Positions 24,601 through 39,600 of a DNA stretch of 64,000 nucleotides are shown one piece after another (the first letter of the stretch is position 1; every line of letters begins with the position of its first letter). A program made the translations under genes and the position numbers. Source of the stretch: Stichopus chloronotus (Eukaryota; Echinodermata; Holothuroidea; Aspidochirotida; Stichopodidae); the NCBI GenBank assembly GCA_021234535.1, contig CM037837.1, positions 6,980,218-7,044,217 on the forward strand, given 5' to 3'. A model generated the notes under the pieces. It had not been told where the DNA came from. It saw nothing but the letters and a program-made list of their open reading frames with translations, and did not search any database.

Positions 24601-27600
24601 GCTACACTTAAAAGTAAATAGGGGGCTTTTTTCAACTATGCCGATCGTAATTTGTAAAAAAAAAATAACAAAAAATAAAATAACGCTGTCTCAACGATGA
24701 AGCCGCCTGCACGTCATAAACGAACATCGCAAACAATATTCACTTACAACCCAAATCGCTGAAGAAAAAAAAAAATAGAGAGGACACGGCTTTTCTTAAT
24801 TACACGATTTACAGTATTTTGAAAGTAAACTCACCACTTCCCCCTGCCTCATAGGTCTCAGTTATCCTGCACTCAGAATTGGCCTCAGAAGGACTTGGAA
24901 TTTAATTAATTTTGTCGAGTAGACTTCATTGAGACATTCTACAAGGTTCTTGAAAAACAAAACCTCAGTGCATGACGAATGAAGTGAACCAAACAAAGGT
25001 CGTCATTAGTGTTTAATAAAAACACATTCAGTTTCCATTCTTCTATGTTGGAGTAGTAGGCCTATACAGTATTACTGATTTCCGAGGACACGTATGTTTT
25101 CTCAGAAAGGAAAACAAAAATAGAGCCTATAATTCCAAAGATCTTATATACTTCAGATTTTCTTTCAGTATAAAACCACCCAAGAATTTTTTATGTCCGT
25201 GTGTTTGTTATTCAATTGGTAATTAATTAATGGGGTAGGCTAACTTACAGACTGAATTTGAATGTGATGCATGCATGCATACGCCCAATGCTGATTTGTG
25301 CACGACTGTAGCATGAATGGGCACTGCCGTGGTTTTTTTAATATCCTGGTTGAGTGCATACATTCTCAACGAAAAACGCAAGCTTAAAAGGAAGGAAAAG
25401 AAAAGCCCAAATTACAAAGCTTACTGGTTTTACCCTGCAAACTTCTAGATATGATACCCCTTTTTTGACTCAACAGCAGTTGGCTTTCCTGGTGTTTTCA
25501 TATCGAAAGGCTTTATACACTAAACGATCATTTGCCCCTTTTCAATATACCCAACTTTCTAAATTGATCCCTTCGGAATGATATGTATAGGGGAAAACAG
25601 CTCATGAAATGCCTATTTTTGTGCGAAATACATGATTTCTGACCATTTTAAAATTCTGTGAAAATAATGTGCCACGTCCCGCAGCACCAACGCGGTTTAC
25701 GACAAAACTTAATCCTGCATAATTAAACCAATTCTCGTCCTGCGACATAGGTAGGCCTACGTAGCCCCCAGAAACGCACTTAGCAGTGTATCGTAAGTAG
25801 GCCTAATCATGAATCGATTACTATGTTTTAAACGCCAGCATGTAGACAGGGAGGTGCAATTGCACCTCAGCGATGTTGATGAGAGGTGATTTTAATGCAA
25901 TTAAGCATCACCGTGACCCACAATGAGTATTCTTTGAACAACGTCAAAAAATAATAATTTGCCTCTTTATTTTGATGTTCACTCACAGCTAAATTTTCTA
26001 GTTTCCACTTAAGTATGAACTAGAAATGGGCAGAAATTAAAAACAAAACTAGTGGGGACAATTTTATCCCTGATGAAGTTACCAGTAAATTTTGAAAGAA
26101 AAGACAGCATTGTCTTTGTCTACAAACATTGTTATTTTAAAGTTGGTAATTTAATGTATTTATACGTGCTTCGCAGACAGTGCATTGCCACCTTCATTTC
26201 AAAATTAATTTTCTACGAGTTATAATCCATAACACCAACTTATTGCACAATGAGAAAGACACATAACAAGTTAAGTGTGAAATTTTGATATCGGTAAATG
26301 TTTAAATATTTATGGTCACGATCTTCGTTAAGTGATCGACTCATAATTACTCCAGTATACTCCTCTAAATTACGTAAATATGGGATGAATAACGCTTTTT
26401 TGACTATAGCAAAAGTGATGATTTACCACAAAAGCTTGGAGTGTGCCCAATCTATGGGTGTGTAATAGTGTGAACATCACAAATCCAGTTTAGTCAGATA
26501 TTAAAACATATAAACCCTACTATGAAAAGAAAACCCTAATGATACACATGCATCCATGTCCACGTAACGTATTCGGCTTTAGGTAGGTTTATGATCGCAC
26601 CTTTTGCGCAGATTTTCCAGCCAGAGCTACTGCCACGTGTGAAGCTTATACACTTCCCCGCGAAGGGTGTGAGGTGAGTGAGTTCCCTCACTGAGTTAGA
26701 AATTTTTGATAATGGAGATGCTAAATGATGAAGAATGGTGCGACGATTTCCCTTTGTTTGAAATGGCAGTATCGTAGCTTGAAAATAATACATAATAAAA
26801 ATGAAACACTCATTCAGTACTCTTACATGTAGGTCTGCTAACCGTCGTTCACAAATCTAAGCTCGTAGAAGCATTTCGAAGAGGGTATAGGCGTAGATAG
26901 GCCTTTTTTTTTTTGGTTAGACATACCGCTACCGTGTATGGCAAGCCAAATGCCCAATAATTCGAGAAACCTGGCTTATCACTTGATAACCAGATTTATC
27001 GAGTTGTTCACTTACAAAGTCGATAAACCTGGAATTTCGAATAAATGAGCATTTGGCGTTGGTAAACCTGGTTTTTCAACTGATAAACCAGGTTTATCAC
27101 TTCATGGATGATATACTTGGATTATCAAGTTGATAAACCTAGTTTATCGAATTGATAAACCAGGTTTATAAAAAAAACTTGGCTTATCGGTTGATAAACC
27201 TGGTTTATGGACACCAAATGTCCAGGTTTATCAGTCGATAAACCTGGTTTATCTGTTGATAAACCTGATTTTTCGAACGATAAACCTGGTTTACCAACTG
27301 ATAAACCTGGTTTATCAACCGATAATCTAGGTTTCTCGAATTATTGGGCATTTGGCTTGCCATAACCGTGTCGTTATGACTCTGCGTTGCACTTAAAAGG
27401 TTTCTTTAAAACTGACATGCTTCACTTCCGTACTTCTGGAAACCTGCCCTGCGCACGAATTCGAAAAGTATATAGTATATAGTACAGTGCAACAAATGAG
27501 CTACAACGCAAGACAATGCTTCCACTTTTCCCGACATTTCACGAAATTACTCGAAATTTGGGAAATCTAGGTGCTCTTCACGAAATTTTTAGGACAGTAA

Positions 27601-30600
27601 TAATTTCGGTGAATTTCTGGAATTCTGAAAACTTAAAGGAAAACAAGCCTTATTTTGAAATTTAAGGATTTTTTCCCCCTGGCACTTTGCTGCAGTTAGT
27701 ATCGTGTTTGTATCCAGCAAAGTTACTTCAGAATGTGGAAGCACTGACACCAGGACCTAGCGGTGTTGATGCATGCAGCAACAACTCCGTGGCCGGTCCA
27801 ACAAAGCTAGACTGCACCAATCTTTCATCTTTCATTCGGTTTGAATGGTGATCACCATGTATGTTGTCTGCGCCTTGCCCTACCATGAAGTCAAGACTTT
27901 ACACAGCACCTCATTTCATGAACCCCGACGGAACAGTAGGCATGCAGCATGATTTTCACGTACCGTCCCCAATGTAGAACAAACTTCAAGTTCCACCGGA
28001 ACGCAAACCACGACTAGTGTACTACCTACTATCCTAGTTTAAGCAGTTACTAGATAATTACAATTATATTATATCTAATTCTGGAAGAGTGAAGGACCTC
28101 ACTTCAACATCCCTCCATCCCCTGGGCTATTAGTGTGGATTGTCATCAATATGAAGCGTCAATTGCAATATGAGCACAGGATCTAGCCTAGGCCGCCTTA
28201 TGAACAGGACGAAATGAGTGTAACTAAACGTCGTACCGCGGTGTTGAGTATGAGCGACAGCCGACGTTCCCGGCGGATATAGTTGAGGTTAACTGTGGCC
28301 TTCTGTAGTGTAGACCGTAGTCTAACACCAAAAATCATTTTCGAGGCTTTAATTAGAACTCAGTAGTATTAAAAACGCTGATGTCCCGCAAACTTGGGCT
28401 AACTGTGGGCCTAAAAGTTACACAAAAGACCTGGTCACTTGTGTGAGCCTACACGCGATACATCTACTACTACAGGCCTGTAAATTGTAAGTGGTAACCA
28501 ATTATAGCCGTAGACCTAACTAAGTTAACTAACTGATCAAAATGAGCCATGAAATTGAAAAAAAAAAGAAACGTCTAGCGTTTTTCTTCACTGGTGGTTG
28601 ACTTCAGTAGACCTAGGCCCTATGTACTGTAGCTGGTGGAATCGATTTCCAAGTTGATCTGCATGCATTCTTAATGTAGCCTAGCCTAATTAGTGATTCA
28701 TATTTTGCGATTTCACTTGAAAGTTGACGGAATTGTGTGTGGAATCACGCATAGGCTGGCCTATAACCTTGGAGATTGTCATTGTGATGTGTCCTCAGCG
28801 ATTGACTACGTAGTTGGAGCATGCATACTGTAGCTAGATCACTGTCCAGATTGGAAAGCTTGCAAATTGCACCGGCGATCTGTATCCTTTCCTTTTGCGC
28901 GTCTGCGCAACAATGCTGAAATCAAGGAGGTTCTACAAGTTCCTTGTAGAACCTCCTTGCTGAAATCTTTGTGAGGATAAATCCCCTTTCTAGTCTTGTG
29001 CACTGTCATTTACTGTACAAGAGACAATGCCCATACGTCAGTATTTCATGAGGAGTTAGTCAAGGCCAGTGTGGAGTTCCATACACATGTTTTTTGTTTT
29101 TGCACGTTGCAGTTTTGTGACATTTCCAAGTACATAATAACATAGGTGAGGGTTTAATAAAAAGTCAGTCAGTATATTACTTTCTCTCCCTTTGTCTTTT
29201 TTACAGTCACTATTCAATCCACTGATCCTAACAGACCAATTGCAGGCCTTTTCCTTCAAGCACGGAGAGCTGGCTCAAATGATGCAACTCCTCTTGGAAC
29301 CTGGATCATCCTCCAAGATCAGGAAAATAACTATCAGCTTCGGGACTGCTCAGCCATCGGTGATGCCGTAACCCACTCCACCATCAACAGCGACATGCAA
29401 GTCATGTTCCTGTGGGTCGCACCACCTGACCTAACAGATGATGTTCAATTCTTGTAAGCCTTTGGCCGTTTCCAAATTTTCTTTGCTAATGCCAAATATT
29501 CTGAGTCTGTGAAGTACATGTAATGTGGATAATTTCACTATGATCATTATTTCTTTATGTAGGCCTACTTTTTTTTTTTCTCTTTCACTTTCACGTAGAC
29601 TACAGTTGCAAGAACCTGCTTTAAAACATGAAACATGTACAGTAGGTCTACGTATTTAGCCTAATTTGTCAGCTGTTCTTTGTGTTTGTTCAAGGCCTCA
29701 AATTCTTTCAGTACCTTCAATGAAATGAAGGAATCTTCTCTGATTGAGGCATCTTTGTGTTAAAAATCTCTCTCAAAAACAAGTGATATTTGTTTTAATT
29801 GCTCATGTACTCAGGCACCATACAGGGATACATGTCTGATGCCCTTACGTTCTTGCTGTTGCACAGTTTCAAGGCCCTCTTTAAGACTCTCCTCCAAGTT
29901 GGTTAGTCCCCTCTTAATCATTTCCCTGTCATTTCTTGTACCTGACAAAACGAACAAAAGGGGAAAGTGCTTCTAATGAGAAACATGCAAATAAGTCCAG
30001 GCATTTGGTAAAAAAATCTCAAGTTCTTTGCTGTAGACTTGTTAGATAGGGGACTGCCTACCCCCCCCCCCACCTATTTTGTCAAACTTGTCCTGTTTTT
30101 TCATCAGTTCCATTTTTTTTTGCAATTTTGGAAAATATGAAGTATAGAAATTTGTCTCAGTTTATACTGTAGTATTTGTACAAAATTCCTACACCCATAA
30201 CCCAAGCCATCCTACAAAACAAAAGAAAAAAATATCCTCATGTTTTGACCAGTTTCAATTGATTTAAACCTAGTTTTGAAGGGTTTGAACCAGGTTTAAG
30301 CCGCCTTGGGCTTGAGATCAAACCAGTTTGACCACTTTAAGATATTTGTTCCTTTTCGAATTACTTAAAGAAGCCTGAGGAATAGCTTTCATCATACATA
30401 CTGTAGTCTGATAATATTCATGTTTTACCTTTGAAATGTGAGTATATATTCTGTGAGCACAAGATTTACTTTGAAATGTCTCTTTTTGGCAGGTTTGTGT
30501 AGCCTGAAAGTTGTCAAGGAGGTTAGGGGTGGAGAGCGGGGACCTGTAGGTCCTGAGGGTCACTCCACCATTGGTTGGCATGAAGCATACTAGAGAATTT

Positions 30601-33600
30601 TAGCCCAAAATATTTGCCAGATCACTTCTAATGGCCCTTTGTAATCCAATTGTGGGCCAGCCTACTGCATCAAATTAGGAGAAATACTAGCAATGTAAAA
30701 AGATAAAATGTAAAGAATATGCTCAAGAGGAGATGGCTGCCGTTTTTAGCCCTTCCTTCACCACCGGCTTCACAACATGCCTGCCTGGTGGTCCATGATT
30801 GGGCAAAGCAATTGAGAAAAGTGATTAAGTTGAAGATATGACACCGAGGATTAATCTTTGTAATTCTGTATGGTAGTAAACAGACCTCAGTACAGTAATT
30901 ACTAAACCAATTTTTTGTTTTCTGTGTACCACTGGCAACCACTTTATAGTATTAGATATACAGGCAATGCCTCACGGAGATGAATGTATTTGAAAATGTA
31001 GCTATTTTACATAGTTGTAGGCCCAAATTCTCACATGAGTGTCTGTGTGCATGTTTGATGATTTTGACCTGGTCCACAGAGTGGACACAACTCTGTGATT
31101 GGGCTTGATTCAAATCAACCTATTAGTGACTTAACATTTTTTTAAACAAAAACTAAGTTGATTTGCATTTAGTAATGAATCCTTCAGTTCTGCATTACTG
31201 TAGACCTGTTGCTCATGACACTACTGTCAATGCAGCCTCTTTCTTTGTGGCACATTCTTTACAAGTAACTTTGGTCTTGTCTCCCTACAGTGCAACAGTT
31301 GCTGTCAACTTTTTTACTTACTGGGTGATGCAAACAAGTGGCCAAGTTGCCTTTCCTTCTGGACAACAACCAGGTAATTTGAATTGTCATTTTTATCACA
31401 CTGGAATTTACTGTTTAAGCTGGACTGTACATGAAGTTATTAATGATCTATGTATGCTGTTTGCTTGGAGCATTTAGCATCTCCCTGTACAGCATTTCAG
31501 GGTAAAAAATTTCTGTGCACTCTAGCTTCATCTTTTTTCTGTTTTTCCTTTGATTTTTCTGTAGCCTTCCAAACAGGCTTCCACAAGCCATTGATACAGT
31601 GCAAACTGCACACCTTTCTTTAGAACAATACTGAATATATACTGTACTTTTTATTGTCAAAATGGGTTAAGTTCGGTCAATTGATGGATTCAAGTTGTTG
31701 TACTGATAATTATCCTCTCGCAGCATCTCTCTGGAGGAATACATTGCTTTTTTTGTTTGCTTGTTTTTTTAGTTTTTTGTTTTTTCGTTTTCATTTGGGC
31801 ATTCGCAGCCCAGCATGAATTTTTAGTGCTTTCATTTACACAAAAGTGTAAAAACAAGCTTGTATCATTTCATTTCATTTATCATACTTGAGTTACCCAT
31901 CTGTAACAAGTTAGCTTTGCTGCACAATGTTTGAAACAGAGGCTCAAAGCATCTTCACGGAAGATGTGATGACGATAGAGTACATTTTATTTGAAGAGAG
32001 AGGAAAGAATTGTCACTTGTAACTGCCCAACCAATAAGTTTTTTGGCCCTAAGTCTCTGCATACCAGCATGCTTCTACCAATGTGCAAGTAGATGTGAAT
32101 GGTACTGACCGGAGTAGAAACATTGCTCTGTACCATGGTCACTATATAGCAAGTGAGTTTTCTGTTCTGTTGGTATCAAGGTACTTTTTGTTCAGTTGAT
32201 GAGTTATTATTACTATGAAAGAAAAGTATTCGTAAGTTGTGGATAAATCATACTGCTTGAAGGTGGTACTGCAAATTTATGGAAACATCCACTTATTGTT
32301 GTGCATCTGTTTAACATGTGGTATTAGTCCCTGTTTTATGAATGTACACTAGCTGTAAACGATGATGTATCCAGTTGGTGGGGTTTGGTTCTATATATGT
32401 GACCCTCAGATGTGTGGACGTAAGATTCAATTTGGCTGTCTTTTGGTTAACCATTCACTTACATGTAAAGGCTCATTATGCTAAGCAAGTGGCAGATGAT
32501 TAAAGTGTCACAGAACACCTCATTGCACTTACTGTAAACTGAGGATCCTTTCTTTTAAAGGTGAATTATCATTACTACTGTAGTTATCACAGAGTATGTC
32601 TTCTAATTGTAAATGGGAGGAAGAGCCTTGGGTATGCCCCTGACTCTATTGTTTGTTGAGATTTTGTGGTTTGAGAGCTCAGCTGACTCAATCTTTAGAT
32701 ATTTTTGATGTGAAAGAAAGAGGTTGGTATTGTAGTGAAAATCACTGAATTCCTAGTTGCACAATGCACTCAAGCAAACAATGAAAGGTCAAACTTTTTA
32801 TGCCATTTTTGTAAACCTGTCTGCAGGATTTCTTTTGCGTGTGTATGTTGTGCCAGTTAGTGTTTGGTAAGAGTCTCCCAAATACACATGTGACTCAATC
32901 TTCTTTGAATCCAACACTGTTGATGCAAACAATTATTGAAATCAGCCTTGGATTTACTTTGTTAAAGTTGATCTCATACAGTCTAGTGTATTCGTGACAG
33001 CATGTTCCCATGGAATGTGTAAGAAACATGATCTGAGCATGCAAGAAACATGCTCTGAGCATGCCAAAATCGTGGTCTGAGCATGCAAGAATGATGGTCT
33101 GAGCATGCAAGAATGATGGTCTGAACATGCAAGAAACATGGTCTCATGAGCCCAGTATTACCAAGTCCATGTTTGCAGTATTGAGTTTGTTCAACCTGAG
33201 AGTTAGCCAAACTTCCATTATGTTATGATCTTTGATAAGCATTCATTTTCATGTCTCACAAGTATGTTGATAGTATTGTACTGTGACATTATACCTGTTA
33301 TTAGTGTCATCAGCATGCAGTCCTAGCCCTTGCTTAAATGGAGGCACATGCTATCTGTATGAAGAGAGCTTCATCTGTATCTGTCCACCAGGACCATTCA
33401 CCCAGGCAAACTGTTTGCTTGAAGGTACAGTAATTCATGCTGAAATACCGAAGCTGAGCAGGAATGTTACGGTTATGAGGTGTTGGTGGAAATAAGGGAG
33501 GCGATATCAGAAAGGCCATGTACATAAGAAGCATCAGGTATCTACAGAAGCTAAATGTTAGGGACCTGAAAGTAATCTGGTTTCTACCTGTCAGAGATGG

Positions 33601-36600
33601 TATATCTGCAGTCCAGGACATCTACCTGAATGAGGTCATTCAATGAAAATATCAGGGTTCCTTAGTACCAAAAGCAGATGCATCCAGCCAATGGTGGATG
33701 AATTAGGTCTGCTAATTTAGGTTTCAAAGTGTGCACACTTTCACAAAAAAAAAGAAAAAGAATGAACTGTTTTTGTGCAATGTCATGTGATATATCAGCT
33801 GTGGTAAGAATTCATTGCTACTGTAATGGAACACACAAACTCAGTGACTTGCACAGCCAGACACAAAGACATACTGTATTAATAACTCACATGATTTACC
33901 CAGAGAGTTTTAATAAGTGTCAAGAAACTGTGCCAGTTAATTTTTAGGTCAATGATAGGAAATGCAGTAATATCGCCATGCTGTGATATGAGTGTTGACC
34001 AATATAGCATATCCTTAATTTATATACTTCAGCATACGTGAGCTGAGTCGAGTAGGATAAAGATATCTTAAAGGAGACAGTGGAAGTCAATAATGAAGTT
34101 TTTGAACACATTGCATTTTAGCTGCCTGCCCTTTCAATGAATGTCAGTAGCAATTCATATGTGTAAATATATATGTATTGAGTATGTAAAGGATACATAA
34201 GTACAGTTAAGAGTATAGTTTGACAAATCATTTTAAGAAAGATTACAAAAAAGTTGAGGTGATGGCTGTGTCCCATGTTGAAAGTTGATCTGGTTAAAAC
34301 CAATTGGACTTATTTAGCCAAACGTACTGCAATGACTCATTTCAACTGTGAAGCTACTTTAACGCTTGCTTTACATTAAAACCTGGAAGTATTTACATGT
34401 CTTTTTCTTGTATCTTAAAAATCGATAGTTCTTGACCCATGTGCCTCCCAGCCTTGCTCAAATGACGGTCTGTGCTTCAGACGTGACAATGGGTTGAGCT
34501 ATTGGTGTCTGTGTCCATCGGGCACCATGGGCACATCGTGTCTTGAAGGTACACCATGTTTGCTGTGTGACTCAAAAAATAAGCCACCTGGCTTCACTTA
34601 TCATGCTGTGCTTCTCTCTATATAGTTTTCTTTCTGTTCTGCTGCAAGTAACAAAGAGTACTCTATAGTACCTTCTTGATCAGTTGTGATGCAGAGAATG
34701 ATGAAAGAAAAATTGGTGGTGGGTGTAGAGGAAGAGTTGAGTTTGACAAAGATATCTACGTATGTACAGTATGTGGTGTAAGGCAACCGCAGCAGCTCAT
34801 GAGGTCATTCAAATAGTGAGTGTTACCAGAAATGTTTTTCCTGACATAGATGCAATACCTTGTGAAGTACCAAAGTGGCACTACTATATGTAAGTATGGC
34901 ATTTCTACGATTGAGATTTCTTCCATCCTTGCAAAAAAAAAAGGAATAGAGAGAAAGGAGAAGATACATCATGTTGCATGCAAATGCTCTACAGACTTCA
35001 GATGTGACTGAAGAACTGAGTGAAAGCTCCATACCCTTTTGAAGTGTTGAAAGCTACATGGTCAATCTAGCATATGTCTGCTATTGTCATTTTGCATCAT
35101 TGTTTATTCCAATCTCTCCCTCCTTTTCTTCCCAAAGAACAAAAGCAAGAAATAAAAAGCTCAACATGTAACATGTTTAAACATCAAAGTTGCGGACGAT
35201 GTCTTCTCATACAGCATGTAGCTTAGTGTCGTTTCGTTTAGAAGGAGCAGTTTCTCACCTAGTAATGGCAGGATTGGGGAGGGGGGGGGGAGGTGGTGAA
35301 GAGAAGAGAACAAGAACAACATATAATGCACATAAACACTGCATATTGCACCTAAACCGATTTATACAATTTTGTTCGTGTAATTTGACAATACTGGAGC
35401 GACGCAGCACTAACGAACACATGGGAGACATGGACGGGCTGGGTAATGGAAATGCACCGATAAGATCATCAAGTGTACAGAAAAACGTTTTGTTGATTAA
35501 AAGAGATGGGGGTGAGATTCTCCTAAGTTTTGTTTAATGTTCTTTATCATTTGCTACCCTTCTTATTGCACACAAGACTGTACTTTACCATTTGCTTTGT
35601 AATAACACTTCCTCTTTTCTTACAAGTTTAATTTTACTAGGACATTGTATCATTCATATCAAAAGTGAAAACCAGCAATTCCTGTTTAATAATTGGTGTA
35701 GTGTCAAGTTTCTCTGTCTTTGTAGGTTATGTTCATATGTGAGTACTGCACACTCCCCACATTTTTCTATGCAGGTAGTATAATTTGTATGTCATTTAAC
35801 TATATATTAATCCTGAAAATTTCAGTGACTGCATGTGTTAATCCTGGCCTCAAAGTACAGTATTCTCTTTAAATTTAAATGATTCCTAATAACACTTTAC
35901 ACTCATTTCATAACATTGTTCCATAGCATGTGTGTTTGTATTCTGAAGAAAATGGTCGTATGCAGTATGATCGAACCTCATGTCGTTTCTTCCTTTTTTC
36001 CACATTATTTCTTGTTAGTGTGTGTTATACGTATGACCAGTGTGTATAGATTACAAAAGCCCTGTGTCCTGTAACAATGGGTAGTATAGCAAATATATCA
36101 CCGCTTCGATTCTGCATCAAAATCCACCATCTCAAGTTCTTAATTAGAGCTTCGTTTATACAGTTCCATTTTTGTTTGCTATAATGTCACTTGTGTCACT
36201 TTCTGAAGTGTACTTTAGAAAGAGAAGTCTGTCATCTGTCAAATGCTTCAAATGTATGAAGCAGTCGGTACCCTTCTATCTAGCAGGGATTATTAAAACA
36301 GAAGAACACTCAGGTCTGATAATGATTGTATTGAAAAAGACCATATTAAAAATGGTCTGAGCCTTAAAGATTCAGCTTGTTATTACCAGAAAGGTGAATA
36401 ATCAGAATTGACCTCCTTTGACTCAGAACTCTATGGAGAAACTTAGCTTGTTGAAGTTTAATAAATACTAACTAGTTTGTAAATAACCCACAAAAAAAGA
36501 GTGTGAATTAGATGCAAGTGGATGTCTTCATGGCTGTCCAACCCCCCAGAGAAAAAGGTAAATCAAGGTGTGTTTTTTATTTTTTTGCATAAAATTTGCT

Positions 36601-39600
36601 CCTTCGTACTGTACATAAATTTTCAATTTGGTCACCACCATCTGTAGTGTGCTGTCAACAAGAATACTTTATCCATCAACACTGTTGCACAACAATACTT
36701 TGGTAATTTCTGATGAAAACCGATTATAGAAGTAAGAGCAGTAAAGGTTATGCAAATAAAATCCCACCCAATGAACTTGCTGAAAATCAGCCAAGATGTG
36801 AAAATCAACAAAGTGTAATTAATGTTGGTTTTCTTCTAAGCTTGATTGCATTTGTCTTACAGTCAATTTTTTTACTTTGTTGGGAGATATATATTTTTAT
36901 CCCTTACTCAAAAGCTGGTCGTGAGTTTATGAAATTGCAGATTTATTTGCCATGCATGACATAAGTGCTAGTGATGAAACTGAAATGTGCAGACGAATGG
37001 AAAACATTGTTGAGACATACAGTAGTCAGGATATTTAAAGGTTGTGACTGCCGGTGTGTGGTGATTACAGCAGATGAGTGGCAGGCTTCATTAATTATGA
37101 CATTCCACAGGATAATATTGTGTTGAATTGCACCACTCATCCTCATTCAAGGGAGGGATGTATGGAAGTGTCCCCTTGGTCATTCCAGAGAAGGGTGTAC
37201 ACAAGTGTCCCCTCCCCCTTCGTGTTTCAGAAGGGGCTCAGTGGCAAAATGGTGCAAAATCTATTCACTTTTTCAGGCCATTTTTTTTCCTCAAAAATGT
37301 CCAATTGTCGATGGTACTGTAACTTTGCTATTTTGTAAGACCAAAAGAAATTCTTACTGGTTTTGTCAGCCTGTGAGTTTTGGGAAGGAACAGATTTAAT
37401 ACCTAAGTTTGAGAAAGAACAGTCAACTTGTTGAAATACTGTATGTTTTCCAATATTCGCTGTTTTTTTTTTTGTGGAATCTTGCACAAATTTTCACACT
37501 GCAAAGCATGGTGCACAGATGTCTCTTCATCATTTGCTTTGATATATACCTGTCAAACAAAGAAAAAATTGACCAAAAAAAAAACAAATCTAACATGATT
37601 ACAGGTAGGTTTCTAAAAGAGTTTCCCAGACAATCCCCCCCGGACAATTCCTCTAACTCTTTTCCGTAACCCTTTTCCTGAAGAAATTGTGACGAAGGAG
37701 TTTGTAGGAGGGGGAATATCTCCTTGTTGGGAATTGCATCCTGGAAATTGTCCAAGGGAAGTTATATTTGAGGGGGAATTTTCCAAGGGTAATTTGTCAT
37801 GGTAGAAATTGTCAGGTGAGTCCTTTGGACACATGAAAAATTCCCTCAGTGGTCAAAACTGGAGTGTTTATGACATTTTGCTTTTAAATTTTCCTTTAAT
37901 GCAGCGTCATATTCCTTTAAGCATGAATTTATCAAGTACTACTTTTGAGAGGCAGTCATGCAATGATGAGTGGTGTACTATATATATTCAACACATCTTT
38001 AAGCTTTCTATGAAGGACTTGTGAATACTCAAAATCCTTTGCATTGTTGTTTTATGGTTATAAAATTCTCCAGACTATTTCCACACGTTCTGTATAATGC
38101 AGTAATCTCATTGTTTCCTTTAGTCCTTACTTACCTTTGTCAGTACATGCATACTCACCCCTATCTACCATGCCATGACTGTGTGCAACCTTTTTAACAT
38201 TGACCTAAAATGTCATCTGGCATAAAGTGTATTAAAGTGCAGTAGTTCCTCTTTCATATTCTACCATTTCTGAGTGATTTTGTCCGTGAATGTTTTGCCT
38301 GTGAATATTTCATGAGGATTCAACACTCTCATTATCTGATTTTATTCAATCATTTTTCTCCATTAGATCATTCCTTCAACTTGATTGCATTGTTCCTGGA
38401 GAGGTACAATACTGCACAACAGAATTATTGTGAACACTTTGTGAAAGTTTTTCATCAACAAATATCTTTCCCATGATTTGTGGGATATTTGATTAATTTT
38501 GAATGTGTTATTGAACCACAGTGTGAGAGTGCATTACTTTATAAATATTTTGCCCTTGGTTCGATGTCGTTTTGAAAAACTCACACCCAACTGATGTCGA
38601 AATGTTTACAGAGTATGTAATATTTTCACACCAAGTTTTAGTTGCATTTTTTGACTCCTGAACCAATGTGATGGTGATGTCATGTTTGTGTATGTATGTG
38701 ACACCTTGCGTGTAAACACAATATCTCAAGAAGGGTAACCTTGACTAATCTCATACTTGGGTGTGTGGGTTGGTCATATTGAGTAGACAATCCCTATTGT
38801 TTTTTTTTGGTTGAGGTCAAGGTCATTTGAGGTCACCAGAGGTCAAATTGTGAAACCTTGGCAAACACTGTATGTTAAGAATTATAGCTGTGACTACTGT
38901 TGTACTTCTCGTGTGTGTTGGTCATATTAAGTAGATGATCCTACTATTTTTCATAGAGGTCAAAGGTTCTTTGAGGTAACCAGAGGTCAAAATGTGAAAA
39001 CATTGTTAACACCATATCTCAAGAAGGGTATGACTCATGTCATACTTAGTGTGTGGGTTGTTCATATTGAGTAGATGTTCATTATTGTATTTGGTGAAGG
39101 TCATCAGAGGTCAAAATGTGAAACCTTTTCAATGCTGTACCTCAAGACTGATCTTATACTTACTGTAGTGTGTGAATTGGTCATAGTGAGTAGGTGATTC
39201 CTATCATTTTGGGTGAAGGTGAAAGGTCATTTGAGATCATCAGAGGTCAGACTGTGAAAACATGGTAAACTCTGTTCTCAATAATTGTGATCTTGACTAA
39301 GTTCATAAAATACTCAGAGTGTTTGTTGGTCATAGTGAGTAGATTATTCCCATTGATTTTGGGGGAGGTCAAATTTCATTTGAGGTCACCAGATGTCACT
39401 AAATATATAAAACTGGTAAGCACTCACTCTGGAATGATAAGGTGTTTGAATTTCAAAATTGTTATGTACATGTTACATACTGTATTCTTTATGAATATTT
39501 GCAAGGAAACGCAAGGTCCTTGGACTTTCTTCTTTTCATGTTCTTCTTAATACAGGGCCCTGTGATTCTTCACCATGTAGTAATGATGGAACCTGCGTGG

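Larger units (their letters stand above)
12605..29206 (+). other. Intron 1 of the Reeler-EGF gene (16.6 kb)
   Basis: This very long first intron separates the signal-peptide exon from the Reeler core. It is dominated by repeats listed separately: an inverted-repeat relic at 12744-13260, a LINE fragment at about 15850-16990, a hAT-like relic at 17673-19538, an inverted-repeat element at 19997-20364, AGGTCA satellite blocks at 22104 and 23566, a foldback element at 26937-27364 and a mini-palindrome at 28914. No additional exon of this gene was recognised; the phases of exons 1 and 2 match directly. Confidence 0.85.

Noticed and set aside
32895..33210. Three overlapping - strand open frames rich in ACSDH / HAQTI repeats
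   Set aside because: They are the 22-bp minisatellite translated in three frames. The repeat period is not a multiple of three, so no protein repeat is conserved.
35190..35537. 115-codon + strand open frame in the intron before EGF 3
   Set aside because: No cysteine pattern, contains a translated G run, and splice phases join EGF 2 directly to EGF 3.
37400..37840. Overlapping open frames on both strands and an AATTGTCC-rich inverted stretch
   Set aside because: The frames are shadows of low-complexity sequence. The inverted similarity is too degenerate to define an element.
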